64,000 nt of DNA from Lachnospiraceae bacterium AC2012 (GTDB taxonomy: Bacteria; Bacillota; Clostridia; Lachnospirales; Lachnospiraceae): contig JNIN01000001.1 of assembly GCA_000702525.1 (NCBI GenBank), positions 496,001 through 560,000 on the forward strand, given 5' to 3'. Made by a program: the position numbers and the translations under genes. Below are positions 9,979-18,227 of this stretch, one piece after another. Numbering within the stretch: position 1 is the stretch's first letter; every line of letters starts with the position of its first letter. A model generated the notes under the pieces. It was given only the letters and a program-made list of their open reading frames with translations, was not told the origin of the DNA and did not search any database.

Positions 9979-11500
9979 TGATCTTGATGTAATGGACCTG
10001 AATGGACCATTTCATAAGAAAGGACGTAAGAAGAAGGAAGAAAAGCCGAAAAAAGGATCTGAGCGTTCTACAAAAAAGAATACGAAAAAGGCAGTAAAGA
10101 AGACATCCAATCGTGAATTTGCGGTTATTACATATAGTTTTTTTGCAGCATTTATTTGTCTTGCGGCTTATTTTTGCTATTTTTTAGGTTTTAAGAGTGA
10201 GGATTTTATAAATAGCTCTTATAATCCTAGAGTCGCAGCTCTTTCTGATTCTGTGATTCGAGGCGATATTGTTACGAGTGATGGCGTTGTCGTGGCAACT
10301 TCGTCAGTGGATAGTGAAGGAACGGAAACACGTTCTTATCCGTATGGAGACTTATATGCCCATGTCGTTGGTTATAATTATAATGGTATGTCGGGAGTGG
10401 AACTGGATTCTAACTTCTACTTACTTCGTTCCCATGCGTTTATTTTAGAGAGAATCAAGAATTCTCTGCAGGGAAATAAGAATCAGGGAGATACGGTGGT
10501 TACAACCATTGACTCAAAGCTACAGGAGGCAGCATATGATGCACTGGGAGATTATGACGGTGCAGCAATTGCGATAGATCCTACAACGGGTGAGATTTTA
10601 TGTATGGTATCGAAGCCGGATTTTGATCCAAATACATTGGAGGCGAATTGGTCATCTGTGTCGGAAGATGATGAGGCTGTTTTGGTGAATCGAGCTACGC
10701 AGGGGTTGTATCCGCCGGGATCTACTTTTAAGATGCTGACAGCGCTGGAGTATTTGCAGGAAGGCGGTTCCACAGATCAGACCTTCGATTGCGAAGGAGA
10801 ATATACGTATAATGGTTATACGATTCATTGTTATAAAGGGGAAACACATGGAGAGGAAGACTTTACAGAAGCTTTTTCAGAATCCTGTAATGTTGCATTT
10901 TCACAGATTGGATTAAGCCTAGATTTGAATTCTTATGGAGAGTTGGCAAATCAGTTGTTGTTCAATCAAACATTACCAACAAAGCTCAGTAATGTGAAAT
11001 CTAGTTCCTTTACATTAAAAGAGGGAGATTCCTCATCTCTGGTTATGCAGACGGCAATTGGACAGGGGGAAACGCTTGTAACGCCGATTCATATGGCAAT
11101 GATTGCATCTGCGATTGCAAATAACGGTTTGCTCATGGAACCCTATGACATTGCTGCTATTGAGAATAAGGATGGTACAACGGTTAAGACATTTAGTAGT
11201 ACGGAATATGGTTCTATTCTTACGGAAGACGAGGCGACAGAGCTTCAAAATCTAATGCGAAGTGTTGTTACAGATGGAACGGGTAGTAAATTACAGTCTG
11301 ATCTTTATACGGCGTATGGTAAGACAGGTACAGCAGAATATTCATCCAGTGAAGACAGTGCGCACTCCTGGTTTGTGGGTTATGCAGAGAATGGAGATAA
11401 GAAAATTGCGATTGCAGTTGTGATGGAAGGCGCTGGCTCCGGCTCTTCCCATGCGGTTCCAACGGCAAAATCTGTTTTTGACACCTATTTTTCTGAATAG
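9950..11500 (+). CDS. Class B penicillin-binding protein (transpeptidase)
   Basis: The product has 516 residues: a very basic cytoplasmic N-terminus (about 20-58), one membrane segment at about 62-84, a linker domain and a transpeptidase domain. The active-site motifs are STFK at S258-K261, SCN at 312-314 and KTGT at 458-461, all intact. It crosslinks peptidoglycan strands outside the membrane. Its start overlaps the end of the FtsW-like gene. A hairpin with 7-bp arms (11484-11490 and 11501-11507) spans the stop codon but has no T run. Confidence 0.92.
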   Translation: MRLRNEEEYDDLDVMDLNGPFHKKGRKKKEEKPKKGSERSTKKNTKKAVKKTSNREFAVITYSFFAAFICLAAYFCYFLGFKSEDFINSSYNPRVAALSDSVIRGDIVTSDGVVVATSSVDSEGTETRSYPYGDLYAHVVGYNYNGMSGVELDSNFYLLRSHAFILERIKNSLQGNKNQGDTVVTTIDSKLQEAAYDALGDYDGAAIAIDPTTGEILCMVSKPDFDPNTLEANWSSVSEDDEAVLVNRATQGLYPPGSTFKMLTALEYLQEGGSTDQTFDCEGEYTYNGYTIHCYKGETHGEEDFTEAFSESCNVAFSQIGLSLDLNSYGELANQLLFNQTLPTKLSNVKSSSFTLKEGDSSSLVMQTAIGQGETLVTPIHMAMIASAIANNGLLMEPYDIAAIENKDGTTVKTFSSTEYGSILTEDEATELQNLMRSVVTDGTGSKLQSDLYTAYGKTGTAEYSSSEDSAHSWFVGYAENGDKKIAIAVVMEGAGSGSSHAVPTAKSVFDTYFSE

Positions 11501-11551
11501 AAATAGGATATACTAATGTTAAATTATTAACCACCTGGAGGAGATTGCAAA

Positions 11552-11995
11552 ATGGAAGAAGCAACGAGTTGTGGTGGTGTTGTCATTTATCGTGGAAAGA
11601 TTTTACTGTTATACAAGAATTATAAGAACCGATATGAAGGTTGGGTTTTGCCTAAGGGAACAGTAGAAGCCGGGGAGACACACGAAGAGACTGCATTACG
11701 CGAAGTGAAAGAAGAATCAGGCGTTCGTGCAGAGATAGTAAGCTATGTAGATGTGAGTCATTATCGATTTACCGTGCCAGAGGGGATTGTTAATAAATCG
11801 GTGCATTGGTATTTGATGTCAGCCAATAGTTTTCGTAGTAAACCGCAAAAAGAAGAATATTTTTATGACAGTGGTTTCTATAAATTTCATGAGGCGTATC
11901 ATTTATTGAAATTTCCAAATGAAAAACAGATTTTGGAAGAGGCTTATAATCTATATCAAGATCTTCGACGTCAAAATAAATGGGGGCATCATTAG
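11552..11995 (+). CDS. NUDIX hydrolase
   Basis: This 147-residue protein contains a complete Nudix box at residues 36-58 (G36, E42, R50, E51, E54, E55, G57) preceded by WVLPKG. Such enzymes hydrolyse nucleoside diphosphates linked to another moiety; the overall form resembles Ap4A- or ADP-ribose-type members, but the substrate cannot be read from the sequence. CTGGAGGAG precedes the ATG. It is followed without any gap by a small gene of unknown function, then by the DUF2953 and GerW genes. Confidence 0.88.
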   Translation: MEEATSCGGVVIYRGKILLLYKNYKNRYEGWVLPKGTVEAGETHEETALREVKEESGVRAEIVSYVDVSHYRFTVPEGIVNKSVHWYLMSANSFRSKPQKEEYFYDSGFYKFHEAYHLLKFPNEKQILEEAYNLYQDLRRQNKWGHH

Positions 11996-12304
11996 ATGAG
12001 ATGGAATAAGAATTTATTTGTTCGAAACATTAAGTCTGTTGATCGAGTGAAATGGAAAATTGAGCATAAGGCCGGATTGGTGGAAGTCTATGTGATTGCG
12101 CTTTCTAGAAGCGATGGTTCGCTATTAGAGGTTTATCCTTCTTATACCTTACACCAATCGCATATTCGTGCGCAGGACCTTTATATTATAGGTCTGGCTC
12201 GCGGATATCAGAATGCGCTTGAACTGGTACGCATCATCGTTGATAAAATTTATTGCGAGACCGGTTCCTTCAATATCAAAACCTATTTTGAGGAGGGCGC
12301 ATAA
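11996..12304 (+). CDS. Conserved hypothetical protein, 102 aa
   Basis: I do not recognise this 102-residue protein. It starts directly after the stop of the NUDIX gene and ends 2 bases before the next gene, so it is clearly part of the operon. It has no membrane segment or signal peptide and alternates short basic and hydrophobic stretches, ending in a possible helical region (about 60-85) and an acidic tail. RBS-like AAATGGGGGC precedes the ATG. It is supported as a gene by its spacing and by uninterrupted coding character like its neighbours. Confidence 0.7.
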   Translation: MRWNKNLFVRNIKSVDRVKWKIEHKAGLVEVYVIALSRSDGSLLEVYPSYTLHQSHIRAQDLYIIGLARGYQNALELVRIIVDKIYCETGSFNIKTYFEEGA

Positions 12305-12306
12305 GT

Positions 12307-13131
12307 ATGGCATGGATGATATTTGTGACGGTGATGAAAGTTTTATTGGTGCTATTGGTTGTCCTTCTTGTGCTGTTACTGTATTTGCTTCTTATACCAT
12401 TTGGATATGAAATATTATTTTCCAACGAGCAAGATGTGAAACTGCGAATTTCGTTTCATTCGTTCTTTCGCTGTTTTTCGCTTTCTTATGACAATTTAGC
12501 GAAAGAACAATTACGGATATGTATCTTTTGGAAATGGAAACTCTTTCCAAAACGAAAGAGCGATCAGACATCTGAGAATCAACAGGAACAACCGAATAAA
12601 ACGGAAAAAAGAGATATTTCGGAGTATCGAAAAGAACATAGGACAAAGAAGGAAGAGCATGCAAAAGTAAATCATTCGAAGAACGAACACGCAGGGAAAC
12701 AGACAGTTGCTTCAGAAACAAAAAAAGATAAATGCAAAAAGCGTCATATAGGGAAAAAGAGGCAGAATGATCAAAAGAAACAGAAGAATCTGTATGAATT
12801 TGTTTCAAAGGAGAGTAATCGACGTGGAATCAAGTTTATCGTTATTTATCTTTTAAAGATGCTGCGACACTTTTTGCCAAGGAAATTAGAAGCAGATGTT
12901 GTGTTTTCGATGGGTGAACCGGATCAGACGGGATATGTTTTAGCGGCGGTTAGTTGCATTCCGTTTCGAAATGCTAGGATCAAACGCATAGAGCCTGATT
13001 TTGAAAGTGAAGAACCTTATTTTCAGGGTTATGTGCTTGTATCCGGATTTATTCAAGGTATAGTTGTGTTAGTTACGTTAATTCGTATTTTTGTACATAA
13101 AGAGTGTAGAAGACTACTAAAATATATTTAG
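12307..13131 (+). CDS. DUF2953 domain-containing membrane protein (YtfI-like)
   Basis: The 274-residue protein begins with a strongly hydrophobic segment (about 5-36). It then has a very Lys/Glu/Gln-rich linker at about 82-175 and a C-terminal part with DVVFSMGEPDQTGYVLAA, the hallmark of DUF2953, ending in another hydrophobic helix. It stands directly before a GerW/YtfJ gene, as ytfI stands before ytfJ in Bacillus, which supports the assignment. Its role is unknown; ytfI-ytfJ products are connected with spore formation in sporulating relatives. GGAGG lies upstream of the ATG. Confidence 0.78.
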   Translation: MAWMIFVTVMKVLLVLLVVLLVLLLYLLLIPFGYEILFSNEQDVKLRISFHSFFRCFSLSYDNLAKEQLRICIFWKWKLFPKRKSDQTSENQQEQPNKTEKRDISEYRKEHRTKKEEHAKVNHSKNEHAGKQTVASETKKDKCKKRHIGKKRQNDQKKQKNLYEFVSKESNRRGIKFIVIYLLKMLRHFLPRKLEADVVFSMGEPDQTGYVLAAVSCIPFRNARIKRIEPDFESEEPYFQGYVLVSGFIQGIVVLVTLIRIFVHKECRRLLKYI

Positions 13132-13141
13132 GAGGGGCGTT

Positions 13142-13558
13142 ATGGCTGAACGTAAAGAGTTAGAAGAAACAGTGAATACATTATTAAAGGGAATGGATGG
13201 TTTTGTCTCATCCAAGACCGTTGTAGGTGATCCGATTGAGATTGGTGATACGATTATTTTACCATTGGTGAATGTATCCTTTGGTGTGGGCGCAGGTATG
13301 TTTTTAGGTGATAAGAAGCATAATGGCGCAGGTGGACTTGGTGGCAAAGTTACGCCAAGTGCGGTGCTGATTATTCATAATGGAACAACAAGACTTATTA
13401 ATATTGCGACACATTCTGGTATCGATAAGGTGTTGGATTTGTTGCCGGATTTTGTGGATCGTTTCAAGGGCAAGAAAGTCGATGTGGATCCAGAAGCAAA
13501 AGAAAAGGCAAAAGAAGCGATGCAGGATATGATTGATGAATCTGTAGCAGATAAATAG
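13142..13558 (+). CDS. ytfJ: GerW family (YtfJ-like) sporulation protein
   Basis: The 138-residue protein has the GerW/YtfJ core: VVGDPIEIGDTIILPL, GAGGLGGKV and PSAVLIIHNG, ending in a charged acidic/lysine tail. In sporulating Firmicutes the family is needed for normal spore germination or coat function. Homologues also occur in Lachnospiraceae not known to sporulate, so presence here does not prove sporulation. It follows the DUF2953 gene by 10 bases with a strong GGAGGGG site and ends the operon, with a long terminator immediately after. Confidence 0.9.
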   Translation: MAERKELEETVNTLLKGMDGFVSSKTVVGDPIEIGDTIILPLVNVSFGVGAGMFLGDKKHNGAGGLGGKVTPSAVLIIHNGTTRLINIATHSGIDKVLDLLPDFVDRFKGKKVDVDPEAKEKAKEAMQDMIDESVADK

Positions 13559-13559
13559 A

Positions 13560-13606
13560 AAAAGAGGTCTATGAAAGAAGAGAAGTTTCTTTCATAGGCC
13601 TCTTTT
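13560..13606 (+). terminator. Intrinsic terminator after ytfJ
   Basis: Two 20-base arms (13560-13579 and 13587-13606) pair with a single G-T exchange around a 7-base loop. The 3' arm ends in TCTTTT and is followed by GTTT. It starts 2 bases after the ytfJ stop. Confidence 0.88.
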
Positions 13607-13624
13607 GTTTCAGGGTTGAGTATA

Positions 13625-13654
13625 AAAAAAGAACTGCATGTGCAGTTCTTTTTT
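13625..13654 (-). terminator. Terminator for rpmB (bidirectional)
   Basis: A perfect inverted repeat, with 14-base arms AAAAAAGAACTGCA / TGCAGTTCTTTTTT and a two-base centre, has T runs in both directions. It lies 29 bases beyond the rpmB stop on the minus strand and can also back up the ytfJ terminator. Confidence 0.88.
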
Positions 13655-13683
13655 AAAAGTAAACTCAAATAAAAGTATGAAGA

Positions 13684-13869
13684 TTAAACTCTTTCTACTT
13701 TTCCAGAACGAAGACAAGATGTACAAACATAAAGTCTCTTTGTTGCACCATTTACTTTAGCACGTACAGACTTAACGTTTGACTTCCACATTTTGTTAGA
13801 TCTTCTATGAGAATGGCTCACTTTGATTCCGAAATGAGCACCCTTTTCACAAATTGCACATTTTGCCAT
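13684..13869 (-). CDS. rpmB: 50S ribosomal protein L28
   Basis: The 61-residue protein matches bacterial L28 with a start MAKCAICEKG and the conserved HSHRRSNK. Four cysteines, C4, C7, C49 and C52, form two CxxC pairs, so it is the zinc-ribbon type of L28. AAGGAGGTG lies 6 bases before the ATG. It is a single-gene unit with its own promoter and terminator, transcribed opposite to both neighbours. Its frequent chromosomal neighbour asp23-fakA starts divergently at 14096. Confidence 0.97.
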   Translation of the reverse strand: MAKCAICEKGAHFGIKVSHSHRRSNKMWKSNVKSVRAKVNGATKRLYVCTSCLRSGKVERV

Positions 13870-13927
13870 AAGTTACACCTCCTTGGCTTTTACTTGATTT
13901 ACCTAATTGCAAATCACAACATATGCA

Positions 13928-13956
13928 ATTTTATCAGAGCATACTAATTTTTGCAA
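13928..13956 (-). promoter_or_regulatory. Promoter for rpmB
   Basis: Read on the minus strand: TTGCAA (13956-13951), a 17-base spacer and TAAAAT (13933-13928). The distance to the rpmB start is about 55 bases. Confidence 0.7.
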
Positions 13957-14018
13957 GAGAAATTTCGCTATTTTTTCATGTTTTTTATATTGTGCTATAC
14001 AAGATATAGAATAATAGA

Positions 14019-14046
14019 TTGAAATTATTACAAAAAAGTTTATAAT
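14019..14046 (+). promoter_or_regulatory. Promoter for asp23-fakA-recG
   Basis: TTGAAA at 14019-14024, a 16-base spacer and TATAAT at 14041-14046. A 14-bp perfect palindrome GCTGACTAGTCAGC at 14062-14075 lies about ten bases downstream of the expected start of transcription. Confidence 0.7.
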
Positions 14047-14095
14047 GTATACATATTATGGGCTGACTAGTCAGCTAACATTTGGAGGAGATTAT

Positions 14096-14455
14096 ATGCA
14101 AGGTCAAATGGAAACCAAGTATGGTAAGATAACCATCGATACAGATGTAATCGCTACATATGCCGGTTCTGTTGCGGTTGAGTGCTTTGGTATTGTGGGC
14201 ATGGCAGCTGTTAATGTAAAGGACGGACTGGTTAAGCTTCTTAAGAAGGATTATTTAAGTCATGGAATTCAGGCTACAATTAATGAGAATAATGAAATCA
14301 ACTTTGATTTCCATGTTATTGTTTCATATGGTGTAGGAATTGAGACAGTTACAAATAACCTGATTGAGACGGTAAAATATAAAGTTGAATCATTTACAGG
14401 TCTGACCGTTAAGGACATTCACATCTACGTTGAAGGCGTTAGAGTGATCGACTAA
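14096..14455 (+). CDS. Asp23/Gls24 family envelope stress response protein
   Basis: I place the start at the ATG at 14096, where GGAGGAG sits 5 bases upstream, giving 119 residues; an upstream ATG at 14045 lies within the promoter region and has no ribosome site. The protein belongs to the Asp23/Gls24 family (YloU type), with ITIDTDVIATYAG, VNVKDGLVKLL and a C-terminal VKDIHIYVEGVRV. YloU-type members commonly precede the DhaL/FakA gene, as here (15-base gap). The family is linked to envelope stress; the molecular role in Clostridia is unclear. Confidence 0.9.
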   Translation: MQGQMETKYGKITIDTDVIATYAGSVAVECFGIVGMAAVNVKDGLVKLLKKDYLSHGIQATINENNEINFDFHVIVSYGVGIETVTNNLIETVKYKVESFTGLTVKDIHIYVEGVRVID

Positions 14456-14470
14456 GGAGGATTATTTTAA

Positions 14471-16105
14471 GTGGAAATGAATAAGATGGATGCGGCTCAA
14501 CTTGCCAAGGCGTTTCTTGCAGGTGCAAAGAGTCTTGAATCACAGCAGGAATATATTAATGAGTTAAATGTTTTCCCAGTGCCAGATGGTGATACTGGAA
14601 CAAACATGACAATGACAATTATGTCTGCAGCAAGAGAAGTAGCCGCTATTGAAAATCCGGAGATGAAAACCGTTTGTAAAGCGATTTCTTCCGGTTCTTT
14701 GCGTGGTGCACGTGGTAACTCTGGTGTAATTTTATCGCAGTTATTCCGTGGATTCACAAAGGTTGTTAAGACAGAAGACGAAATTACAGTTGCAATTCTT
14801 GCAGAAGCTTGCGAGAAGGGCTGTGAAACTGCATATAAGGCAGTTATGAAGCCAAAGGAAGGTACGATCCTTACTGTAGCTCGTGGAGCGGCTGATAAGG
14901 CTATGGAACTTGCGGATTCTACAGATGATATCGTTTTCTTCTTGGAAGAAGTTTTAAAAGAAGCTGAGGATGTGCTTTCTAAGACTCCAGATATGCTTCC
15001 TGTTTTAAAACAGGCGGGTGTTGTGGATTCCGGCGGACAGGGCCTGGTACAGGTTCTTAAGGGAGCACTGGATTACCTTTCTGGTAAGGAAGTGGATTTA
15101 ACCGTTGATGGCGGAGAAAAGAAGGAAGTTAAGGCAGAAGCACCGAAGTATGCTTATTCTGTATCTTATAGAATCGCTTTAACATCTGCTTTAGCAGACA
15201 AGAAAAAAGCGGAATATACAGCTTTTGTTGAGAAGATTGGTGGAGATGTGAAGTTAAATATTACTTCAGAATCTGTTACAACTTCTATGCTTACAAATGA
15301 TCCTGGTTTTGTTCTTTCCAAGGCATTAGCGTATGGTGCGCTTTTCGATATGGAGATCAAGAACATTTCTGGTGATGTTTCAAATACTGCAAAGGAAACA
15401 CCGGTAGAAGCTCCAGTAGAGGCTCCTGCTAAGGATGAACCACGTAAGAAGATGGGATTCATTGCAGTATCCATTGGTGAAGGTATTAATTCTATCTTCC
15501 GTGAACTTGGCGCAGATTATATCATCGAGGGTGGACAGACGATGAACCCTAGTACAGATGATATTTTGAATGCTGTTTCTCATGTAAATGCAGATAATAT
15601 CTTTATTTTGCCAAATAATAAGAATATTATTCTTGCTGCAAATCAGGCAGTAGAACTTTGCGAGGATAAGCACCTGGTTGTTATTCCAACAAAGACCATC
15701 CCACAGGGTATTACAGCGTTAATTAACTATATCCCTGATGAGACAGTGGAAGAAAATAAGGACCGTATGGTAGAAGAAATTGCCAACGTTAAGACTGGTC
15801 AGGTAACATATGCCGTTCGTGATACAGTAATTGACGATAAGGAAATTACAAAGGGCGATTATATGGGTATCGGTGATGCTGGTATTCTTGCGGTAAATAA
15901 AGATATCACAATGGCATTTATTGACATGTTAAAGGAAATGGTAGATGACGAATCTGCAATTATTTCTGTATATTATGGACAGGATGCAACAGAGGAAGAT
16001 GCTAAGAACTTAGTAACAGAGATTGAAGGTAACTTCCCTGGTATTGAAGTAGAACTTCAGAATGGTGGACAGCCTGTTTATTATTATGTTTGCTCAGTAG
16101 AGTAA
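14471..16105 (+). CDS. fakA: DhaL-domain fatty acid kinase subunit FakA / YloV
   Basis: This 544-residue protein has an N-terminal DhaL kinase domain (about 8-200) with the ATP/Mg-binding NVFPVPDGDTGTN (D39, D41) and SGGQGL. A middle and a C-terminal domain follow (about 225-540). In Staphylococcus FakA phosphorylates fatty acids delivered by a FakB protein so that they enter phospholipid synthesis; no FakB (DegV) gene is seen here. A GTG start at 14471 is chosen because AAGGAGG lies 10 bases upstream; an ATG at 14477 is too far from it. A run of Pro/Val/Glu at about 310-325 looks like a flexible linker. Confidence 0.9.
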   Translation: MEMNKMDAAQLAKAFLAGAKSLESQQEYINELNVFPVPDGDTGTNMTMTIMSAAREVAAIENPEMKTVCKAISSGSLRGARGNSGVILSQLFRGFTKVVKTEDEITVAILAEACEKGCETAYKAVMKPKEGTILTVARGAADKAMELADSTDDIVFFLEEVLKEAEDVLSKTPDMLPVLKQAGVVDSGGQGLVQVLKGALDYLSGKEVDLTVDGGEKKEVKAEAPKYAYSVSYRIALTSALADKKKAEYTAFVEKIGGDVKLNITSESVTTSMLTNDPGFVLSKALAYGALFDMEIKNISGDVSNTAKETPVEAPVEAPAKDEPRKKMGFIAVSIGEGINSIFRELGADYIIEGGQTMNPSTDDILNAVSHVNADNIFILPNNKNIILAANQAVELCEDKHLVVIPTKTIPQGITALINYIPDETVEENKDRMVEEIANVKTGQVTYAVRDTVIDDKEITKGDYMGIGDAGILAVNKDITMAFIDMLKEMVDDESAIISVYYGQDATEEDAKNLVTEIEGNFPGIEVELQNGGQPVYYYVCSVE

Positions 16106-16117
16106 TGGAGAATGCAA

Positions 16118-18169
16118 ATGACTTTAGATCGAAAGTTAACGGATCTGAAAGGAATTGGAGAAAAAACTGAAAAGTTGTTTCAAAAGATAGGAGTATACAC
16201 CGTTGGTGATATACTCCTTAATTTTCCCCGAACATATGTTAAATATCCGGATATAAAGGACCCGGAAGACTTTTTTCATGGGGAATTGACGGCCGTATAT
16301 GGTCGTATAAAAACTCCGATTCTAAATAAAAAAACGAGGAGCATGGATATTTCCATCGGAACGCTTTATGCAGGAAATACGGGGATAGAATTGATTTGGT
16401 TTCGTAGTCCTTATGTGAGAAGTCAGGTGCATGTAGAACAGGATTATGTGTTTTATGGCAAACTGCTTTATGAAGGCGGGAAATGGAAGCTGGAGCAACC
16501 TAAGATCTATACCTATGATGGATATGTGGATCTGCAGAGGAGATTACAGCCTTGCTATTCTTTGACAAAGGGGCTTAGTAATCATCTTGTCACAAAGACG
16601 ATTTCGCAAGCACTATGTTTTTCACATAGTATTCCGGAGTATTTAGATGCTGAGGAAATGGAACAGCTCGGCGTTTGTAGCGAGTCAGAATCGATTGAAG
16701 GAATGCATTTCCCGGAGACCATGGAAGTTTTGGAACGTGCCAGAAACAGGCAGGTATTTGACGAATTTTTTCGCTTTTTCTATCAGATGAAGGCAAATCG
16801 ATCTCTACAGGAGGAAGTGAAAAATGAGTTTTGTTTTGAAAAGACAGAGGTTTTTCATAGAACACTTGAGAATCTTCCGTTTTCGTTGACGAATGGACAG
16901 AATCAGGTTTTGAAGGAACTGCTTCAGGATTTTGATGGAGATGTGATTTCAGAACGTATGATTCAGGGCGATGTTGGTTCTGGTAAGACGATGCTTGCCT
17001 TTTTGGCGATGTTATATCATGTGGAAAATGGATATGAGACGGCAATCATGGCTCCGACAGAAGTGCTTGCAAGACAGCATTATGAGACGTTTTTGGCATA
17101 TAAAGAGCGTTTTCATTTGCCATATGAGGTGGTGTGCCTGACCGGTTCCACAAAGGCTTCGGAGCGTAGAGAAATTCAGGAGATTTTAAATCGTGGAGAA
17201 GGAGCGTTTATTATTGGCACACAGGCGCTGATTCAGGAAAAAGTGGAATTTAAGCATTTATCACTTGTGATTACCGATGAACAGCATCGATTTGGCGTAA
17301 AGCAACGAAAGACAATCTCTGACAAGGGAGAGAATCCTTTTATTCTTGTGATGTCTGCAACGCCGATTCCAAGGTCTCTTGCGATGATTCTCTATGGAGA
17401 CATGAAAGTTTCTGTTATGACGGATTTACCGGCGATGAGATTGCCAATTAAAAATGCGGTGATGAAGAAAAAAGAACGCCAGAAAATTTGGGGTTTCCTT
17501 CGTTCGCAAGTGAAGGAGGGGCATCAGGCATATGTAATCTGTCCGCTAGTAGAGGCTTCGGAAAACTCGGAAGGGGAATCTGCTGTGGAATATCAGAAGA
17601 TGCTGGAAGAATCCTTTGGAAATGAAGTGAAGGTTGGTTTGCTTCATGGCAAGATGAAGCCAAAGGAGAAGAATGCGATGATGGAATCTTTCGCCAAAGG
17701 GGATGTGGATGTGCTTGTCTCCACAACGGTTGTTGAAGTAGGTGTGAACGTTCCAAATGCTACGGTTATGGTAATCGAGGATGCACATCGATTTGGCTTG
17801 GCGCAGCTTCATCAGCTGAGAGGGCGTGTTGGACGAGGTGATGCACAGTCTTATTGTATCTTTGTGGATGGCAGCAATGCAAAAGAGATGTCCAAGCGAT
17901 TGAAGGTAATGGGAAGTTCCAATGATGGTTTTTACGTTGCAAATGAAGATTTGAAATTACGTGGACCGGGAGATTTCCTTGGCATTCGACAATCGGGCGA
18001 GATGAATTTCCATCTGGCGGATATTTATCAGGATGCAGATATGATGAAGATAGCTTCTTCTTTTGCGGATCGTGTGCTAATGGAAGATGCGGAACTTGTA
18101 GAAGGCAATCATTGTTATCTGAAGGAATATTTAGAGCTTTATGCTTCGAAAGTTTATACAAATTTATAG
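16118..18169 (+). CDS. recG: ATP-dependent DNA helicase RecG
   Basis: With the start at the ATG at 16118 (GGAG 7 bases upstream; another ATG at 16112 is too close to it) the protein has 683 residues, normal for RecG. The N-terminal wedge domain begins LTDLKGIGEKTEKL. The helicase part has Walker A GDVGSGKTM, the DEQHRFGV motif, MSATPIPRSL and the C-terminal RGRVGRG with the RecG-specific GPGDFLGIRQSG. RecG remodels stalled forks and branched DNA. It starts 12 bases after fakA and ends the operon before a strong terminator. Confidence 0.96.
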   Translation: MTLDRKLTDLKGIGEKTEKLFQKIGVYTVGDILLNFPRTYVKYPDIKDPEDFFHGELTAVYGRIKTPILNKKTRSMDISIGTLYAGNTGIELIWFRSPYVRSQVHVEQDYVFYGKLLYEGGKWKLEQPKIYTYDGYVDLQRRLQPCYSLTKGLSNHLVTKTISQALCFSHSIPEYLDAEEMEQLGVCSESESIEGMHFPETMEVLERARNRQVFDEFFRFFYQMKANRSLQEEVKNEFCFEKTEVFHRTLENLPFSLTNGQNQVLKELLQDFDGDVISERMIQGDVGSGKTMLAFLAMLYHVENGYETAIMAPTEVLARQHYETFLAYKERFHLPYEVVCLTGSTKASERREIQEILNRGEGAFIIGTQALIQEKVEFKHLSLVITDEQHRFGVKQRKTISDKGENPFILVMSATPIPRSLAMILYGDMKVSVMTDLPAMRLPIKNAVMKKKERQKIWGFLRSQVKEGHQAYVICPLVEASENSEGESAVEYQKMLEESFGNEVKVGLLHGKMKPKEKNAMMESFAKGDVDVLVSTTVVEVGVNVPNATVMVIEDAHRFGLAQLHQLRGRVGRGDAQSYCIFVDGSNAKEMSKRLKVMGSSNDGFYVANEDLKLRGPGDFLGIRQSGEMNFHLADIYQDADMMKIASSFADRVLMEDAELVEGNHCYLKEYLELYASKVYTNL

Positions 18170-18186
18170 AGAACCTGCTTATAAAG

Positions 18187-18219
18187 CAAGAAAAACCCGC
18201 GATTTGCGGGTTTTTCTTG
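18187..18219. terminator. Bidirectional terminator between recG and rqcH
   Basis: 14-base arms (18187-18200 and 18206-18219) pair around GATTT; the core CCCGC/GCGGG is flanked by A5 and T5, giving a U tract in both directions. It lies exactly between two convergent genes. Confidence 0.92.
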
Positions 18220-18227
18220 TTATACAG

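Noticed and set aside
11484-11507. Hairpin at the end of the PBP gene as a terminator
   Set aside because: The 7-bp stem is A/T-rich and no T run follows.
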